Part shown: piece after piece, positions 15,351 to 24,515 of the stretch
How positions within the stretch are numbered: the first letter of the stretch is position 1
How the letters are laid out: the number at the start of each line of letters is the position of its first letter
Origin: Candidatus Cryptobacteroides intestinavium
Lineage (GTDB): Bacteria > Bacteroidota > Bacteroidia > Bacteroidales > UBA932
DNA: 53,592 nucleotides
NCBI GenBank assembly: GCA_017694845.1
Contig: JADIMI010000073.1
Location: forward strand, 1-53,592
Direction: 5' to 3'
Translations under genes and position numbers: made by a program
The notes under the pieces: generated by a model
Databases searched by the model: none
What the model saw: only the letters and a program-made list of their open reading frames with translations
What the model was told of the DNA's origin: nothing

Positions 15351-17385
15351 AATACGGGAAGGCGGAGATCCGCAGTCTGGCCGCTCCCATAGGTACAAGG
15401 GTGATCGCCTCCCTCTCCCCGACTTCGGCATCCTCAAGAGGCAGTACACCGCAAAGTCCTGTAGGATCCGGTCCCCATACCGGCACCTTGCGTCCCGTAG
15501 TCACAAACTCAAGCGGGACACTGTCAAGAGAGAACGGGAAATCATCCTCCGGCCATTCCTTGCGGATAATCTCGATGTCTGCCAGAGATGACTCTCCCTC
15601 CGGCAGGGAGAGGGCATAGTTCCAGGCACCCGCAGGATATATCTCGGTGGTCGGCCACTGCGCAGGATCGGCATCCTCCTGCCAGCCGGCATCGAAGATG
15701 ACTGTCTCGGTGCTGTTCCTCTCCACATATTTCTCCCCTATCTTCAGAGACAGGGTCAGAGGACCGTAATTGACACTTACGCTTCCCCTGTTTACCTGCC
15801 AGCGTTTCATTGTCAGAGACATCGGGAATGTCACAGATATCCTGTCGCCATCCTGCCATACCCTGTCTATCTTCAGATACTTCCCGGATTCAGGGACAGC
15901 CCCGACAGACTTGCCGTTGACCCTCACGCTGGCATTCTCCGTCCAGGACGGGATCCTGAGATAGAACGGGAAACGGACATCTTCAAAAGTCTCTACAGTG
16001 AAGAGGATGTCTTCCTCAAACGGATAACGGGTCTCCTCCCTGAGGACTATCTCTTTTCCATCAGCGACTATGACATTTGCCGTACAGGCAGAATAGATAG
16101 CGGCTGCCACTCCGTTGTCCTGGGTTGCAAGTATCAGATTCTCCGCAAAATAAGGCCAGCCGAAGGCGTGGTTGTGCTGGCAGCATCTGCTGCTGAACGG
16201 ATTCATCGCCAGATAAGGGCCCCTGTTCTCTATGGCAGGATGATAGTCCTTCGCATCGCTGATGGTGTGGTTAGGGCATGTGATATAGCGCAGGGCCCTG
16301 AAATCAGGCATTACTGCAGCCGGATATGAATTGAACGCCACTTCCTCGCAGTGCTCTGCCCAGAACGGGTCTCCCGTGATCCGCAGCATGATCTCGTCAG
16401 AGGCCATCTGTTCCACCATTCCGCAGGTCTCGACTCCCTGACGTGGGTCGATATAGCCCATACGTGCATTCTCATCCGCCCCGAACATTCCTCCCGGCAC
16501 CTGACCGAAAGCCCTGCGCACGAGGCTGTGGACATTGTATGAAGCCGCGAGTTTTGTGGAGTCTCCTGTAAGCAGATAATACTGGGCGGGTTCACGGAAT
16601 CCCTCCGCGATATTGACGTTATGCCAGTCCGGGAGCGTCCCTGTACGGTCCCAGTCGGCCGTATTGCGATGTATCTTCTCCGCAAGATCCAGCAGGAAGT
16701 CTTCTCCCGTACGTTCGTAAAGCCACAGTACGCTCAGGAGGTTGTCCCCTCCCCGGCATCTCTCCCAGTAATCCTCGAGGAACATCTCATCAGGAAGGGT
16801 CATCTCCCATCTGAAGAAGTCTGTCATCAGATCAATCACCCTGCTGTCACCGGAATATTCATAGTATGACTGCAGGCACCAGAGCATTATCATCTGTCCC
16901 CACAGCTCCGGCCTGCCGTTCCTGATGTTGACAGGTCCGAAGAAGCCATCATCCCTCCTGCTGCCGAAGACGCCCTCTATCCAGACCATAGTCTCCGCTA
17001 TCATATTCTCATCTCCGAGTATGTATGCCATATCACCATAGCCTTTGAGCCAGTATGGAACTTCCTCCCAGCCCATACTTCCCCCAGGGACCAACCAGGC
17101 ATTGTCCTCCTTGTCCAGCCACTTGCTGATCTCACCGAGATGGCCGGTCAGTCCGTCCCTCTGCAGTTCCAGATAGCGGCGCACCCACCCTTCAGGACGG
17201 ACACTCCCTACAGGCAGTTTTATGAAGCTCTGCGGAAGCAGCGGTTCCCGGCCGGAGACATAGCTGACATTACGCCCGTCTGTATCCGGCCTGTCTACAG
17301 ACGAGACTTCGCACCCGGGATCTGTGCAGGAGATTACGCATCCTGCACAGACGAGTGCGGCAAAAAAGATTCTTGAACTTTTCAT
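15343..17385 (-). CDS. GH127/GH146-type beta-L-arabinofuranosidase lipoprotein
   Basis: The 680-residue product has a lipoprotein signal (CAGCVISC). It belongs to the former DUF1680 family: an alpha-barrel catalytic domain followed by beta-sandwiches. Key residues known from HypBA1-type enzymes are present. GVETCGMVEQM near residue 319 gives the zinc-binding Glu and Cys, and SRCCQHNHAFGWPYF near 399 gives the Cys pair, one of which is the nucleophile. It removes beta-L-arabinofuranosyl residues, so an arabinofuranose-containing glycan is the probable target. The start codon overlaps the stop of the upstream two-component gene by 4 bases (ATGA), so translation is coupled. GH127 and GH146 cannot be separated by eye. 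Confidence 0.9.
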   Translation of the reverse strand: MKSSRIFFAALVCAGCVISCTDPGCEVSSVDRPDTDGRNVSYVSGREPLLPQSFIKLPVGSVRPEGWVRRYLELQRDGLTGHLGEISKWLDKEDNAWLVPGGSMGWEEVPYWLKGYGDMAYILGDENMIAETMVWIEGVFGSRRDDGFFGPVNIRNGRPELWGQMIMLWCLQSYYEYSGDSRVIDLMTDFFRWEMTLPDEMFLEDYWERCRGGDNLLSVLWLYERTGEDFLLDLAEKIHRNTADWDRTGTLPDWHNVNIAEGFREPAQYYLLTGDSTKLAASYNVHSLVRRAFGQVPGGMFGADENARMGYIDPRQGVETCGMVEQMASDEIMLRITGDPFWAEHCEEVAFNSYPAAVMPDFRALRYITCPNHTISDAKDYHPAIENRGPYLAMNPFSSRCCQHNHAFGWPYFAENLILATQDNGVAAAIYSACTANVIVADGKEIVLREETRYPFEEDILFTVETFEDVRFPFYLRIPSWTENASVRVNGKSVGAVPESGKYLKIDRVWQDGDRISVTFPMSLTMKRWQVNRGSVSVNYGPLTLSLKIGEKYVERNSTETVIFDAGWQEDADPAQWPTTEIYPAGAWNYALSLPEGESSLADIEIIRKEWPEDDFPFSLDSVPLEFVTTGRKVPVWGPDPTGLCGVLPLEDAEVGEREAITLVPMGAARLRISAFPYSE

Positions 17386-20300
17386 AAGGTATTTTTGCTG
17401 TTTTTCATAAATACGGAAGGCGTCACCCCGAACTGTTTCTTGAAACAGGTGGTGAAATAAGTATTGGAGTTGAATCCTGACATAAGGCTGACCTCTGCCA
17501 CCGTATATTTCTGTTCACGGAGAAGCGATGCCGCCCTCTTCAGCCTTTCCAGCTGGAGATATTCTACAGGCGCCATATCTATCATCCCCTTGAGCTTGCG
17601 GAACAGGTTCGATGCACTCATACATACGGCATCCGCCATATCGTTGACAGTCAGATCCGGATTCTCTATGTGCTCTGTCACAAATTTCTGAAGGGTGGCA
17701 AGGAACTGCTCATCAGCCTGTGAGCGAGCGAGTTCAGTGACTTTCCCGAAAGGAGAGACGGCAAAATGCCTCCTGAGCCTCTCCCTGTTCTCAAGAATAC
17801 TGGAGACAGAAGTCATAAGATATGCTATCGGGAACGGCTTCTCTATATAGGCATCGGCTCCATAATTCAGTCCGGTGATCTTGGATCCGATATCAGCCTT
17901 TGCCGTAAGGAGGATGACAGGGATATGGCTGGTCTGAAGATTGTCCTTTATCCATCTGCACAGTTCAAACCCATCCATTTCCGGCATCATGACATCGCTT
18001 ATCACGATATCGACGATACTGTCCGTCTCTTCAAGTTTCTCCTTGGCCGCAATACCGTTTTCAGCGGCAGTCACATTATACGGACCTGAAAACTGCCTTG
18101 AAAGGAAAGCAAGCATTTCAGGGTTGTCCTCGACAACAAGCACTGTTGACTTTCCCTGTGCAGATGGTCTCAGGCCAGCTGTATCACGCGACGGGGTGCT
18201 GTCACCGGTATGCACCGGTTCCAGCCGGGGATCCGCGCTGTAGGCAAGCGGTATCTCGCATATGAACCTGTTCACGCTGTCATCAGTGTCCATACAGAGC
18301 GAACCGTGATGCAGCTCGACCAGAGAACGCGCAATGGCAAGACCTATACCGGTGCCGGCCGCACTTTCCTGTCCGGCATATCTGACAAACGGCTGGAAGA
18401 TACTCTCCCTCATATCCGTCGGGATGATCTTCCCATCATTGGCCATCACTATCCTGAACATATCTGCCCCATCCGGAACGGAAAGTTCCAGTCTGACGTA
18501 TGTCCCGGCATATTTAAGGGCATTGGACAGAAGATTCGAAAGTATCTTGACCATTGCCTCTCTGTCAACGACCGCCACGAAAGGACGCTCAGGCAATGAA
18601 AGAAACATTTTGATATTCCTGTGACGGCCTGCACCGGAAAATCCGGACCATACATTCTTCACAAGAGCCGGAATATCGCATTCCGCCATATTGAGGACCA
18701 CACTTCCCTGCTCCGCCTTACGGAAATCCAGAAGCTGGTTTATCAGCTCCATCAGCCTCCCAGTATTCCGGCTGATCATATCCAGGTCCTCATCCACTTC
18801 AGGATTGTCCGTCCTGCCGAGATTCCTCTTCAGGCTTTCCGCCGGTCCCGAGATCAGGGAAAGAGGTGTACGTATCTCGTGCGCTATATTAGTGAAGAAA
18901 TTGAATTTCGCCACATAAAGCTCCCTTATCTTGTCCTGCTCCATCCTGTCCCTGTCCTGCCGCTGCTTTCTCCTGAATCTCATGACGGCATAGAACACCG
19001 CCGCTGTAGCTATGATGGCATAGATGATGAAAGCCCATACACTGTAATAGAATGGAGGATGTACCCTGATCTCAAGCTCTTTCACAGGTACAGTTCCGTT
19101 ATTCCCGCGTATCTTGAGACAATATACCCCCGGAGCCAGTCTCGTATAGGAAATGGTATTGTCCATCACCGGATACCATTCTGAATCATAGCCATCAAGC
19201 TTATACGACAGCTGTATCGGTCTCGGGGAACGGAAATTCATTGGAGACAGGCTTATCGAGAATGTGCTCTGCGAGGCAGGAAGATCAAGCCTGTCCACAA
19301 CAGAAATGCTCTTTTCCAGAGGAGAGTCCTCGCTTCCTATCGAGACGGGCCTGTTATAAATGCTCAGCCCTGTAAAGACGACAGGCGGCATATATGCATC
19401 ATCAATGAAAGCAGAAGGCATGAACGACATCAGCCCCTTGATACTGCCGGCCCATATCTTTCCTGACTGGTCAATGCAGCTGGATGAATAGTTGAACTGG
19501 TTGCTCAGCAGTCCATCCGCCGTCGTATAGACCATATATGACCCGCCCTGTTCATCGTACCTGACCAGCCCGTTGTTCGTGGTCATCCAGAACACCCCTT
19601 TTGAATCCTCTTCGATCCGGTATACGGTCGAGAACGGAATCTCGCTGTCATAGAGGTACCTGTGGAATCCGTTCTCTGCAGGGATCCACCGGCATACCCC
19701 GCCTCCCTGGGTGGTGAGCCATATCCTGGACCGGCTGTCCTCGAATATGCCCAATACCATATCGGCGGCAAGAGTGGAAACATCCGACTCATCATATCTG
19801 AAATGTCTCCATTCTCCCGACAGGGCATCCTGCAGATACACCCCGTCGGAATTGGTGGCTATCCACAGATTCCCGGATGAATCAGCATAGATATCATTGA
19901 TGAAACAGGTGACGGAAGTATCCGCGACAAAGACATCTCTTCCCCTGTCATATTTTTTCAGACCGGATGTGGTTCCGAGAAGAATGGTTCCATCATCCGT
20001 CTTCTCTATGGAATATATCTCGACACCTGCGCTCGGATAGGGTTTTATCTCCCTTGTCCGTATATTGTACCTGACCAGCCCCTTTGAACGGTCATAGGTC
20101 CCTATCCACAGAAAATCACCGTCCAGGCACAGTCCGTGGATATTGTCCGATATCGCCGGATGGCGTATCGGCACGTAGTCACCGCTGTCCGGGAAGAAAT
20201 GGACCAGTCCCCTGTCCTCTGTCCCGACCCACAGGGTGCCGTCCGGATCAGGGACGATCTCCCTCACCCTCTGCCCGAAATGATCCTCGTATGATTTCGG

Positions 20301-21332
20301 ATAATAACGTCTTATATGCGTATAGTCCTTGGGATAGTATCCTGCTCCGGCAAAATATGTCCCCGCCCACAGTCCGCCTTCCCTGTCAAGGCAGAACGAA
20401 TACGTAGCGATATCCTCGGGAGAATAAATGTCGCCCCAGTCCGGGAGCATATAGCGCCTCACTTTCATGGATGGGCCGAGAATCACTATTCCTGTATCGC
20501 TCCCCACCCAGATATCACCATCCGGCATACAGATGATATCGTGGACGTGGCGGAACCTGTCCCATCCCAGATCCACCTCGGTCATTTCTCCGGTGGACAG
20601 GCTTACGCAGAAAAGCCCCTGCACCGTACATACGAACAGCTTGCTGTACGACACTATGACAAGCTTGTTTATCCTCCTGTCCTTGAAGACCGGTTCATCG
20701 AACAGCGGGACAGCAGACTCAAGGCGGTCATCCGAAACGTACAGATTGCCATCACCTATATCCGCATAGCATCTTCCCCTGGCATCAAAGCAGATACTCC
20801 TCGCATCGCGGTATGACATCTCACCGGAAGCATCGGATGCAGACAAGGACAGGACATCCTCTGCCGGATCATAGCAGAAAAAGCCCTGTCCATCCACTGC
20901 GCTCCAGATCTCTCCGGCTGGAGACACGGCGAGCGCATTGACGCATCTGCGGATATAATCCCCGGCAGAAGTCTTCTGAAGGAAGCGTTCCTCCCTCTCA
21001 TACTCCGAATGATAGACACACATCCCGGCATTGGTGCCCACCCATATCCTTCCGGATGAATCCTCCTGCATGACGGTCACATACTCGTTGCCTGGAATGG
21101 CGTTACGCGGAGAGAACCGCCTGAGCTCCACACCGTCATATCTGTTGAGACCGTCCTTCGTACCGAACCAGACAAACCCGTACCTGTCCTGGACTATGTC
21201 CATCACTGAATTCTGGGACAGGCCGTCATCCACATCAATCGAACGGAATATATACTGTCTCTCCTCCGCCACAGATGCCACTGCAGCTGCGGCGGACAGA
21301 AGAGACATAACGAAAAAAGTCCTTAAGTTCAT
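17382..21332 (-). CDS. Hybrid two-component system sensor/regulator (HTCS)
   Basis: A 1316-residue one-protein two-component system. It has a signal peptide (ends near residue 22); two seven-bladed propellers of Reg_prop repeats in the periplasm (e.g. DRYGFVWFGTKDGLNRYDG, repeated DSSGRIWVGT-like strands); a Y_Y_Y domain (about 700-760); and one membrane helix near 777. The cytoplasmic part has a HisKA domain with phospho-His in FFTNIAHEIRTPLSLI near 816, HATPase_c (LLSNALKYA), a receiver domain with phospho-acceptor in ISDVMMPEMDGFEL near 1112, and a C-terminal AraC HTH. Such proteins bind an oligosaccharide in the periplasm and activate their own susC-led locus. Here the gene lies inside the operon between the EEP and GH127 genes. 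Confidence 0.96.
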   Translation of the reverse strand: MNLRTFFVMSLLSAAAAVASVAEERQYIFRSIDVDDGLSQNSVMDIVQDRYGFVWFGTKDGLNRYDGVELRRFSPRNAIPGNEYVTVMQEDSSGRIWVGTNAGMCVYHSEYEREERFLQKTSAGDYIRRCVNALAVSPAGEIWSAVDGQGFFCYDPAEDVLSLSASDASGEMSYRDARSICFDARGRCYADIGDGNLYVSDDRLESAVPLFDEPVFKDRRINKLVIVSYSKLFVCTVQGLFCVSLSTGEMTEVDLGWDRFRHVHDIICMPDGDIWVGSDTGIVILGPSMKVRRYMLPDWGDIYSPEDIATYSFCLDREGGLWAGTYFAGAGYYPKDYTHIRRYYPKSYEDHFGQRVREIVPDPDGTLWVGTEDRGLVHFFPDSGDYVPIRHPAISDNIHGLCLDGDFLWIGTYDRSKGLVRYNIRTREIKPYPSAGVEIYSIEKTDDGTILLGTTSGLKKYDRGRDVFVADTSVTCFINDIYADSSGNLWIATNSDGVYLQDALSGEWRHFRYDESDVSTLAADMVLGIFEDSRSRIWLTTQGGGVCRWIPAENGFHRYLYDSEIPFSTVYRIEEDSKGVFWMTTNNGLVRYDEQGGSYMVYTTADGLLSNQFNYSSSCIDQSGKIWAGSIKGLMSFMPSAFIDDAYMPPVVFTGLSIYNRPVSIGSEDSPLEKSISVVDRLDLPASQSTFSISLSPMNFRSPRPIQLSYKLDGYDSEWYPVMDNTISYTRLAPGVYCLKIRGNNGTVPVKELEIRVHPPFYYSVWAFIIYAIIATAAVFYAVMRFRRKQRQDRDRMEQDKIRELYVAKFNFFTNIAHEIRTPLSLISGPAESLKRNLGRTDNPEVDEDLDMISRNTGRLMELINQLLDFRKAEQGSVVLNMAECDIPALVKNVWSGFSGAGRHRNIKMFLSLPERPFVAVVDREAMVKILSNLLSNALKYAGTYVRLELSVPDGADMFRIVMANDGKIIPTDMRESIFQPFVRYAGQESAAGTGIGLAIARSLVELHHGSLCMDTDDSVNRFICEIPLAYSADPRLEPVHTGDSTPSRDTAGLRPSAQGKSTVLVVEDNPEMLAFLSRQFSGPYNVTAAENGIAAKEKLEETDSIVDIVISDVMMPEMDGFELCRWIKDNLQTSHIPVILLTAKADIGSKITGLNYGADAYIEKPFPIAYLMTSVSSILENRERLRRHFAVSPFGKVTELARSQADEQFLATLQKFVTEHIENPDLTVNDMADAVCMSASNLFRKLKGMIDMAPVEYLQLERLKRAASLLREQKYTVAEVSLMSGFNSNTYFTTCFKKQFGVTPSVFMKNSKNTL

Positions 21333-21382
21333 CGGTTCGGGAATTCACGTTAAATATAATAAACAATACGTCCCGCCTGCGG

Positions 21383-22591
21383 TTATCTGACTGAATCAAG
21401 ATGAACCATATAAGGGAAATGATCCGATGCCCTGCGTGTCTGCGACGTCTGGATAATCGCGGCGAAATCGCATTTCTCCGCCAGAGACGGGGTCATCATC
21501 ATACAGTCCACCTTCATTCCGGTCATTGATATCGTTGAGAAATCATACAGTTCATCACCGTTCTTTGCAGAACACGTAGCCTGGAAATAATCCGACACAA
21601 GATAGTAAGAATCCTCCAGACCTGCATCAAGATATCTGTCTATCGGCCCGTACTGCGGAGGACTGTTCCACCATCTGTTATTCGGCCATACACCATCCGC
21701 AAGATGCGCCAGGTCCTCACGGCTGTCACTGTTCATATCTCCGGAACAGAGGGCATATTCCTCTGCAGACACTCTCTTAGCTATCTCCTCCGCCTCCACC
21801 TCGCGTGTGGTTGCATCCTGGGAAGAGAGATGGCACGCGATGAGGGTCACGCCTTCACACTCGGCCTGAAGGAATCCGTGGACACGATATCCTGTCTGGG
21901 GAGCTGTCTGAAGCTCTACCTTCTCGATATCCGAAAGAGGATAACGGGAAGATATTCCTGTCGGGAAGCTGTTGCGTCCTCCCTGCTTGCGGATCGATGC
22001 ATAACTGTGTCCATACTGCCGAGCGAATTCCTGGAAATCGGCATCGATATCGTCCGGTCTCTCTTCTGTCCCGAAGCCGAAACAGTTCAGTTCGCAGAAA
22101 GTGATTATATCAGGATCATATTTCTTCACCCACTGCACAAAGCTGGCCTTGCGTCTTGCAGACTCGCTCTCCCAGTCGGCTTCTGCAGGATCCTGGTATC
22201 CCCAGCCGTAATCGACATTATATTCCATTATTCTCAGACCTGAACGCGGCTCCAGCACTATATCCACGGACTGCCCGGCCACTGCATTGTCCACAGTCAT
22301 CCTCACGGGATTATATGAAGAGGCTACTGCCGTGACAATAAGCCGTGTCGGCCTGTAGACTGTTATCTCAGCCGTGCCCGATGTGACATCATAGTCTGCA
22401 TACGGCACAAGGGAATTGAAATCCTCCCTTACGGTATAGACATCCAGCCGGACATTCTCCGTCACCGGACTTCCGTTCCCGTCAAGAATACGGACGACAA
22501 AGGCATCCCGGCCGCCGCCCTCTTCCTCGCCGGAGGAAGAGGAACAGCCCGCCAGAATGCAGATTGCCAATATATAATACAAATATTTCAT
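21383..22591 (-). CDS. Endonuclease/exonuclease/phosphatase (EEP) fold lipoprotein
   Basis: The 402-residue product has lipobox ILAGC and a Ser/Gly/Glu-rich linker, typical of surface lipoproteins. Residues ~28-115 look like a small beta-sandwich (carboxypeptidase-regulatory-like). The rest is an EEP domain with MEYNVDYG, metal-binding Glu in TFCELNCFG, LIACHLSS, SGDMNSDS (GDxN) and the terminal SDHFPYMV (SDHxP). The family cleaves phosphodiesters or phosphomonoesters. In a glycan locus it may remove a phosphate-linked substituent, or it may be used for another bond; function is not known. It lies 17 bases after the second surface lipoprotein and 50 before the HTCS. Confidence 0.82.
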   Translation of the reverse strand: MKYLYYILAICILAGCSSSSGEEEGGGRDAFVVRILDGNGSPVTENVRLDVYTVREDFNSLVPYADYDVTSGTAEITVYRPTRLIVTAVASSYNPVRMTVDNAVAGQSVDIVLEPRSGLRIMEYNVDYGWGYQDPAEADWESESARRKASFVQWVKKYDPDIITFCELNCFGFGTEERPDDIDADFQEFARQYGHSYASIRKQGGRNSFPTGISSRYPLSDIEKVELQTAPQTGYRVHGFLQAECEGVTLIACHLSSQDATTREVEAEEIAKRVSAEEYALCSGDMNSDSREDLAHLADGVWPNNRWWNSPPQYGPIDRYLDAGLEDSYYLVSDYFQATCSAKNGDELYDFSTISMTGMKVDCMMMTPSLAEKCDFAAIIQTSQTRRASDHFPYMVHLDSVR

Positions 22592-22608
22592 ATCAAGACA
22601 GCCTGGTA

Positions 22609-24483
22609 TCAGTTACCCCATACCTTCAGTTCGGACAATGAAGCGGAAGAAGCTCCGTATCCGACCTCCTTCGATCCCTGACCGCCGCTGTCCCTGGTCT
22701 CGACGATGCAGAACCTCATATAGGTGATCTTCTTGCCCGACAGTTCAGGAATCTCGCTGAAAATATACGAAGGGAACGACCACGGCAGATCCGCTGACAG
22801 GGAAAGACTGCCATCATTTGAATTATAGCTGCCCAGTATGACCCAGCCATCCCTGGAGTCGCGTTCCTCGACAGTTTCCTTGTCGGTCACCCATACTTCA
22901 ACTACAGTCGGCATCGGATTGTCATATGGCCTGTTCCAGTACTGCACCCTTATACCTTCCGTAAGAGGCTGAGGGAACCTGACCTGGATAAAGTGATGCC
23001 AGTCCTTGCTCTGATACGGAGCTGTCCAGTCTGAAGACCAGAAATCGTCTCCATTAATATTGTTGACAAGAGCCGCCACTCCGCCTCCTGCTCCTCCGAG
23101 ATGCGATGGTGCGGTGCAAGGAGAATATAGATTGTCTGCGGTAAGGTTCACTTCTGAAGCAAGCACGACGTAGTAGACATTCTCCTGGATGCCAACATTC
23201 CCGATGGATTCCATATCTACCGGTACCTCACTGGATATTTCGACAGGGAAAAGGTATCCGGCAGTAATGTCAGGTATCTCGCCGATGAGCTTCAGAGGCA
23301 CTTCCACGCTCCTCTGTCCTGCACCGACTTCAATCGTCTCCTCGTCAAAGCCGACAACTCCTTCCGGAAGAATCTGGTACGATGTATGGTTTGTCTCATT
23401 GTACCGCTGCGCGAGATCAGGTCTGTACTTCACTGTCAATGAAGATGTTCCATCGTATGCATCAGCCACAGAGAATACAAGTGAAGGCAGATTGAGTAGA
23501 TCCCCCTTGTCCAGGGCATCGATACCGGCAAGACCGTTCATTGCATTGTCTATTCCGGAGATGGATTCCAGCGTGAACGGTATCTTAATCACACTGACAG
23601 TCCTGTATGCGGCATCCTTGTCCGCATCGATCTCTGCATCCTCGCTTTCAAGAGCCAGAGCCAGCACTATCTGCCTGCCTTCATTCTCAGTCATAAGGTC
23701 GTATACCATATCAAGATTCTCTGCCGAGAAAGACACATCGAGCGTTCTGGAAAATTCGTCAGACAGGAAATTCAGTTCCCCGCTATATGAATAGCACTCG
23801 GATGGAAGAGCGACATATTCAGAATTGTATGAAGAAAGCTCCTCCTGCGATACAGGCACTACGCGTACGGAACAGCTTTCCGCATTGCCGATTTTCGCGA
23901 CACTGAAAGATGTGGAGACATCCTTCCCTTCATAGAAACTGAGCGAGGCTTCGCTTTCACCCGCGAACCGGATGACCGGCCTGTCGCCTGTCAATGTGAC
24001 AGTCCAGTACACTACACCTCTATCAGCATCCACATCCGCATCCTCGCTCTCTATTCTGAGGGCAAGGGCCAGCTGTCTTCCACCGGCCGATGCCGCCAGA
24101 TCCATCATTCTGGAAATATTATCCTCGGAAAAAGACACCTTCACTTCGCTTGACGTCTCATCTGCGGCAAGCGAGGCGCCTTCCACCTCGACAGTATAGC
24201 AATCAGAAGTCAGGGGCGTATAGAACGGCTCATACTCGTTCAGCTGTTCCTGCGTCATACCGGTCACATTCACACTGCATGCGCCGTCTCCGCTCTTGTG
24301 TATCATAAAAGAGACAGTCCCGTCCGTCTTGCCGTACATATCGATATCTCCCGTCTGTGCAGTCTCGAAACCGAGGACAGGCCTGCTCTCTTCAGTATTC
24401 ACTAAAGGAAGTTCATCCTCGCAGCCCGCCACTAATACCGTGGCGGCCGCGAGAACCATCAAAGATTTAATAGTCGTATTCAT
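22609..24483 (-). CDS. Surface glycan-binding-type lipoprotein, DUF1735 repeats plus C-terminal discoidin-like domain
   Basis: The ATG at 24483 gives MNTTIKSLMVLAAATVLVAGC, a lipoprotein signal; the open frame runs 45 bases further without support. The 624-residue product has two related N-terminal modules (each with a '...ALRIESEDADVDAD' type end), a DUF1735 module with YNETNHTSYQILPEGVVGF, and a C-terminal domain of about 160 residues with DWHHFIQVRF and ending LKVWGN. The C-terminal domain is nearly identical to that of the next protein. Position right after SusD is typical of surface glycan-binding proteins; no catalytic motif is seen. Substrate binding is inference. Confidence 0.82.
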   Translation of the reverse strand: MNTTIKSLMVLAAATVLVAGCEDELPLVNTEESRPVLGFETAQTGDIDMYGKTDGTVSFMIHKSGDGACSVNVTGMTQEQLNEYEPFYTPLTSDCYTVEVEGASLAADETSSEVKVSFSEDNISRMMDLAASAGGRQLALALRIESEDADVDADRGVVYWTVTLTGDRPVIRFAGESEASLSFYEGKDVSTSFSVAKIGNAESCSVRVVPVSQEELSSYNSEYVALPSECYSYSGELNFLSDEFSRTLDVSFSAENLDMVYDLMTENEGRQIVLALALESEDAEIDADKDAAYRTVSVIKIPFTLESISGIDNAMNGLAGIDALDKGDLLNLPSLVFSVADAYDGTSSLTVKYRPDLAQRYNETNHTSYQILPEGVVGFDEETIEVGAGQRSVEVPLKLIGEIPDITAGYLFPVEISSEVPVDMESIGNVGIQENVYYVVLASEVNLTADNLYSPCTAPSHLGGAGGGVAALVNNINGDDFWSSDWTAPYQSKDWHHFIQVRFPQPLTEGIRVQYWNRPYDNPMPTVVEVWVTDKETVEERDSRDGWVILGSYNSNDGSLSLSADLPWSFPSYIFSEIPELSGKKITYMRFCIVETRDSGGQGSKEVGYGASSASLSELKVWGN

Positions 24484-24515
24484 AATTAACTGTTTTCTGG
24501 TGAATCGTTCTCCAA

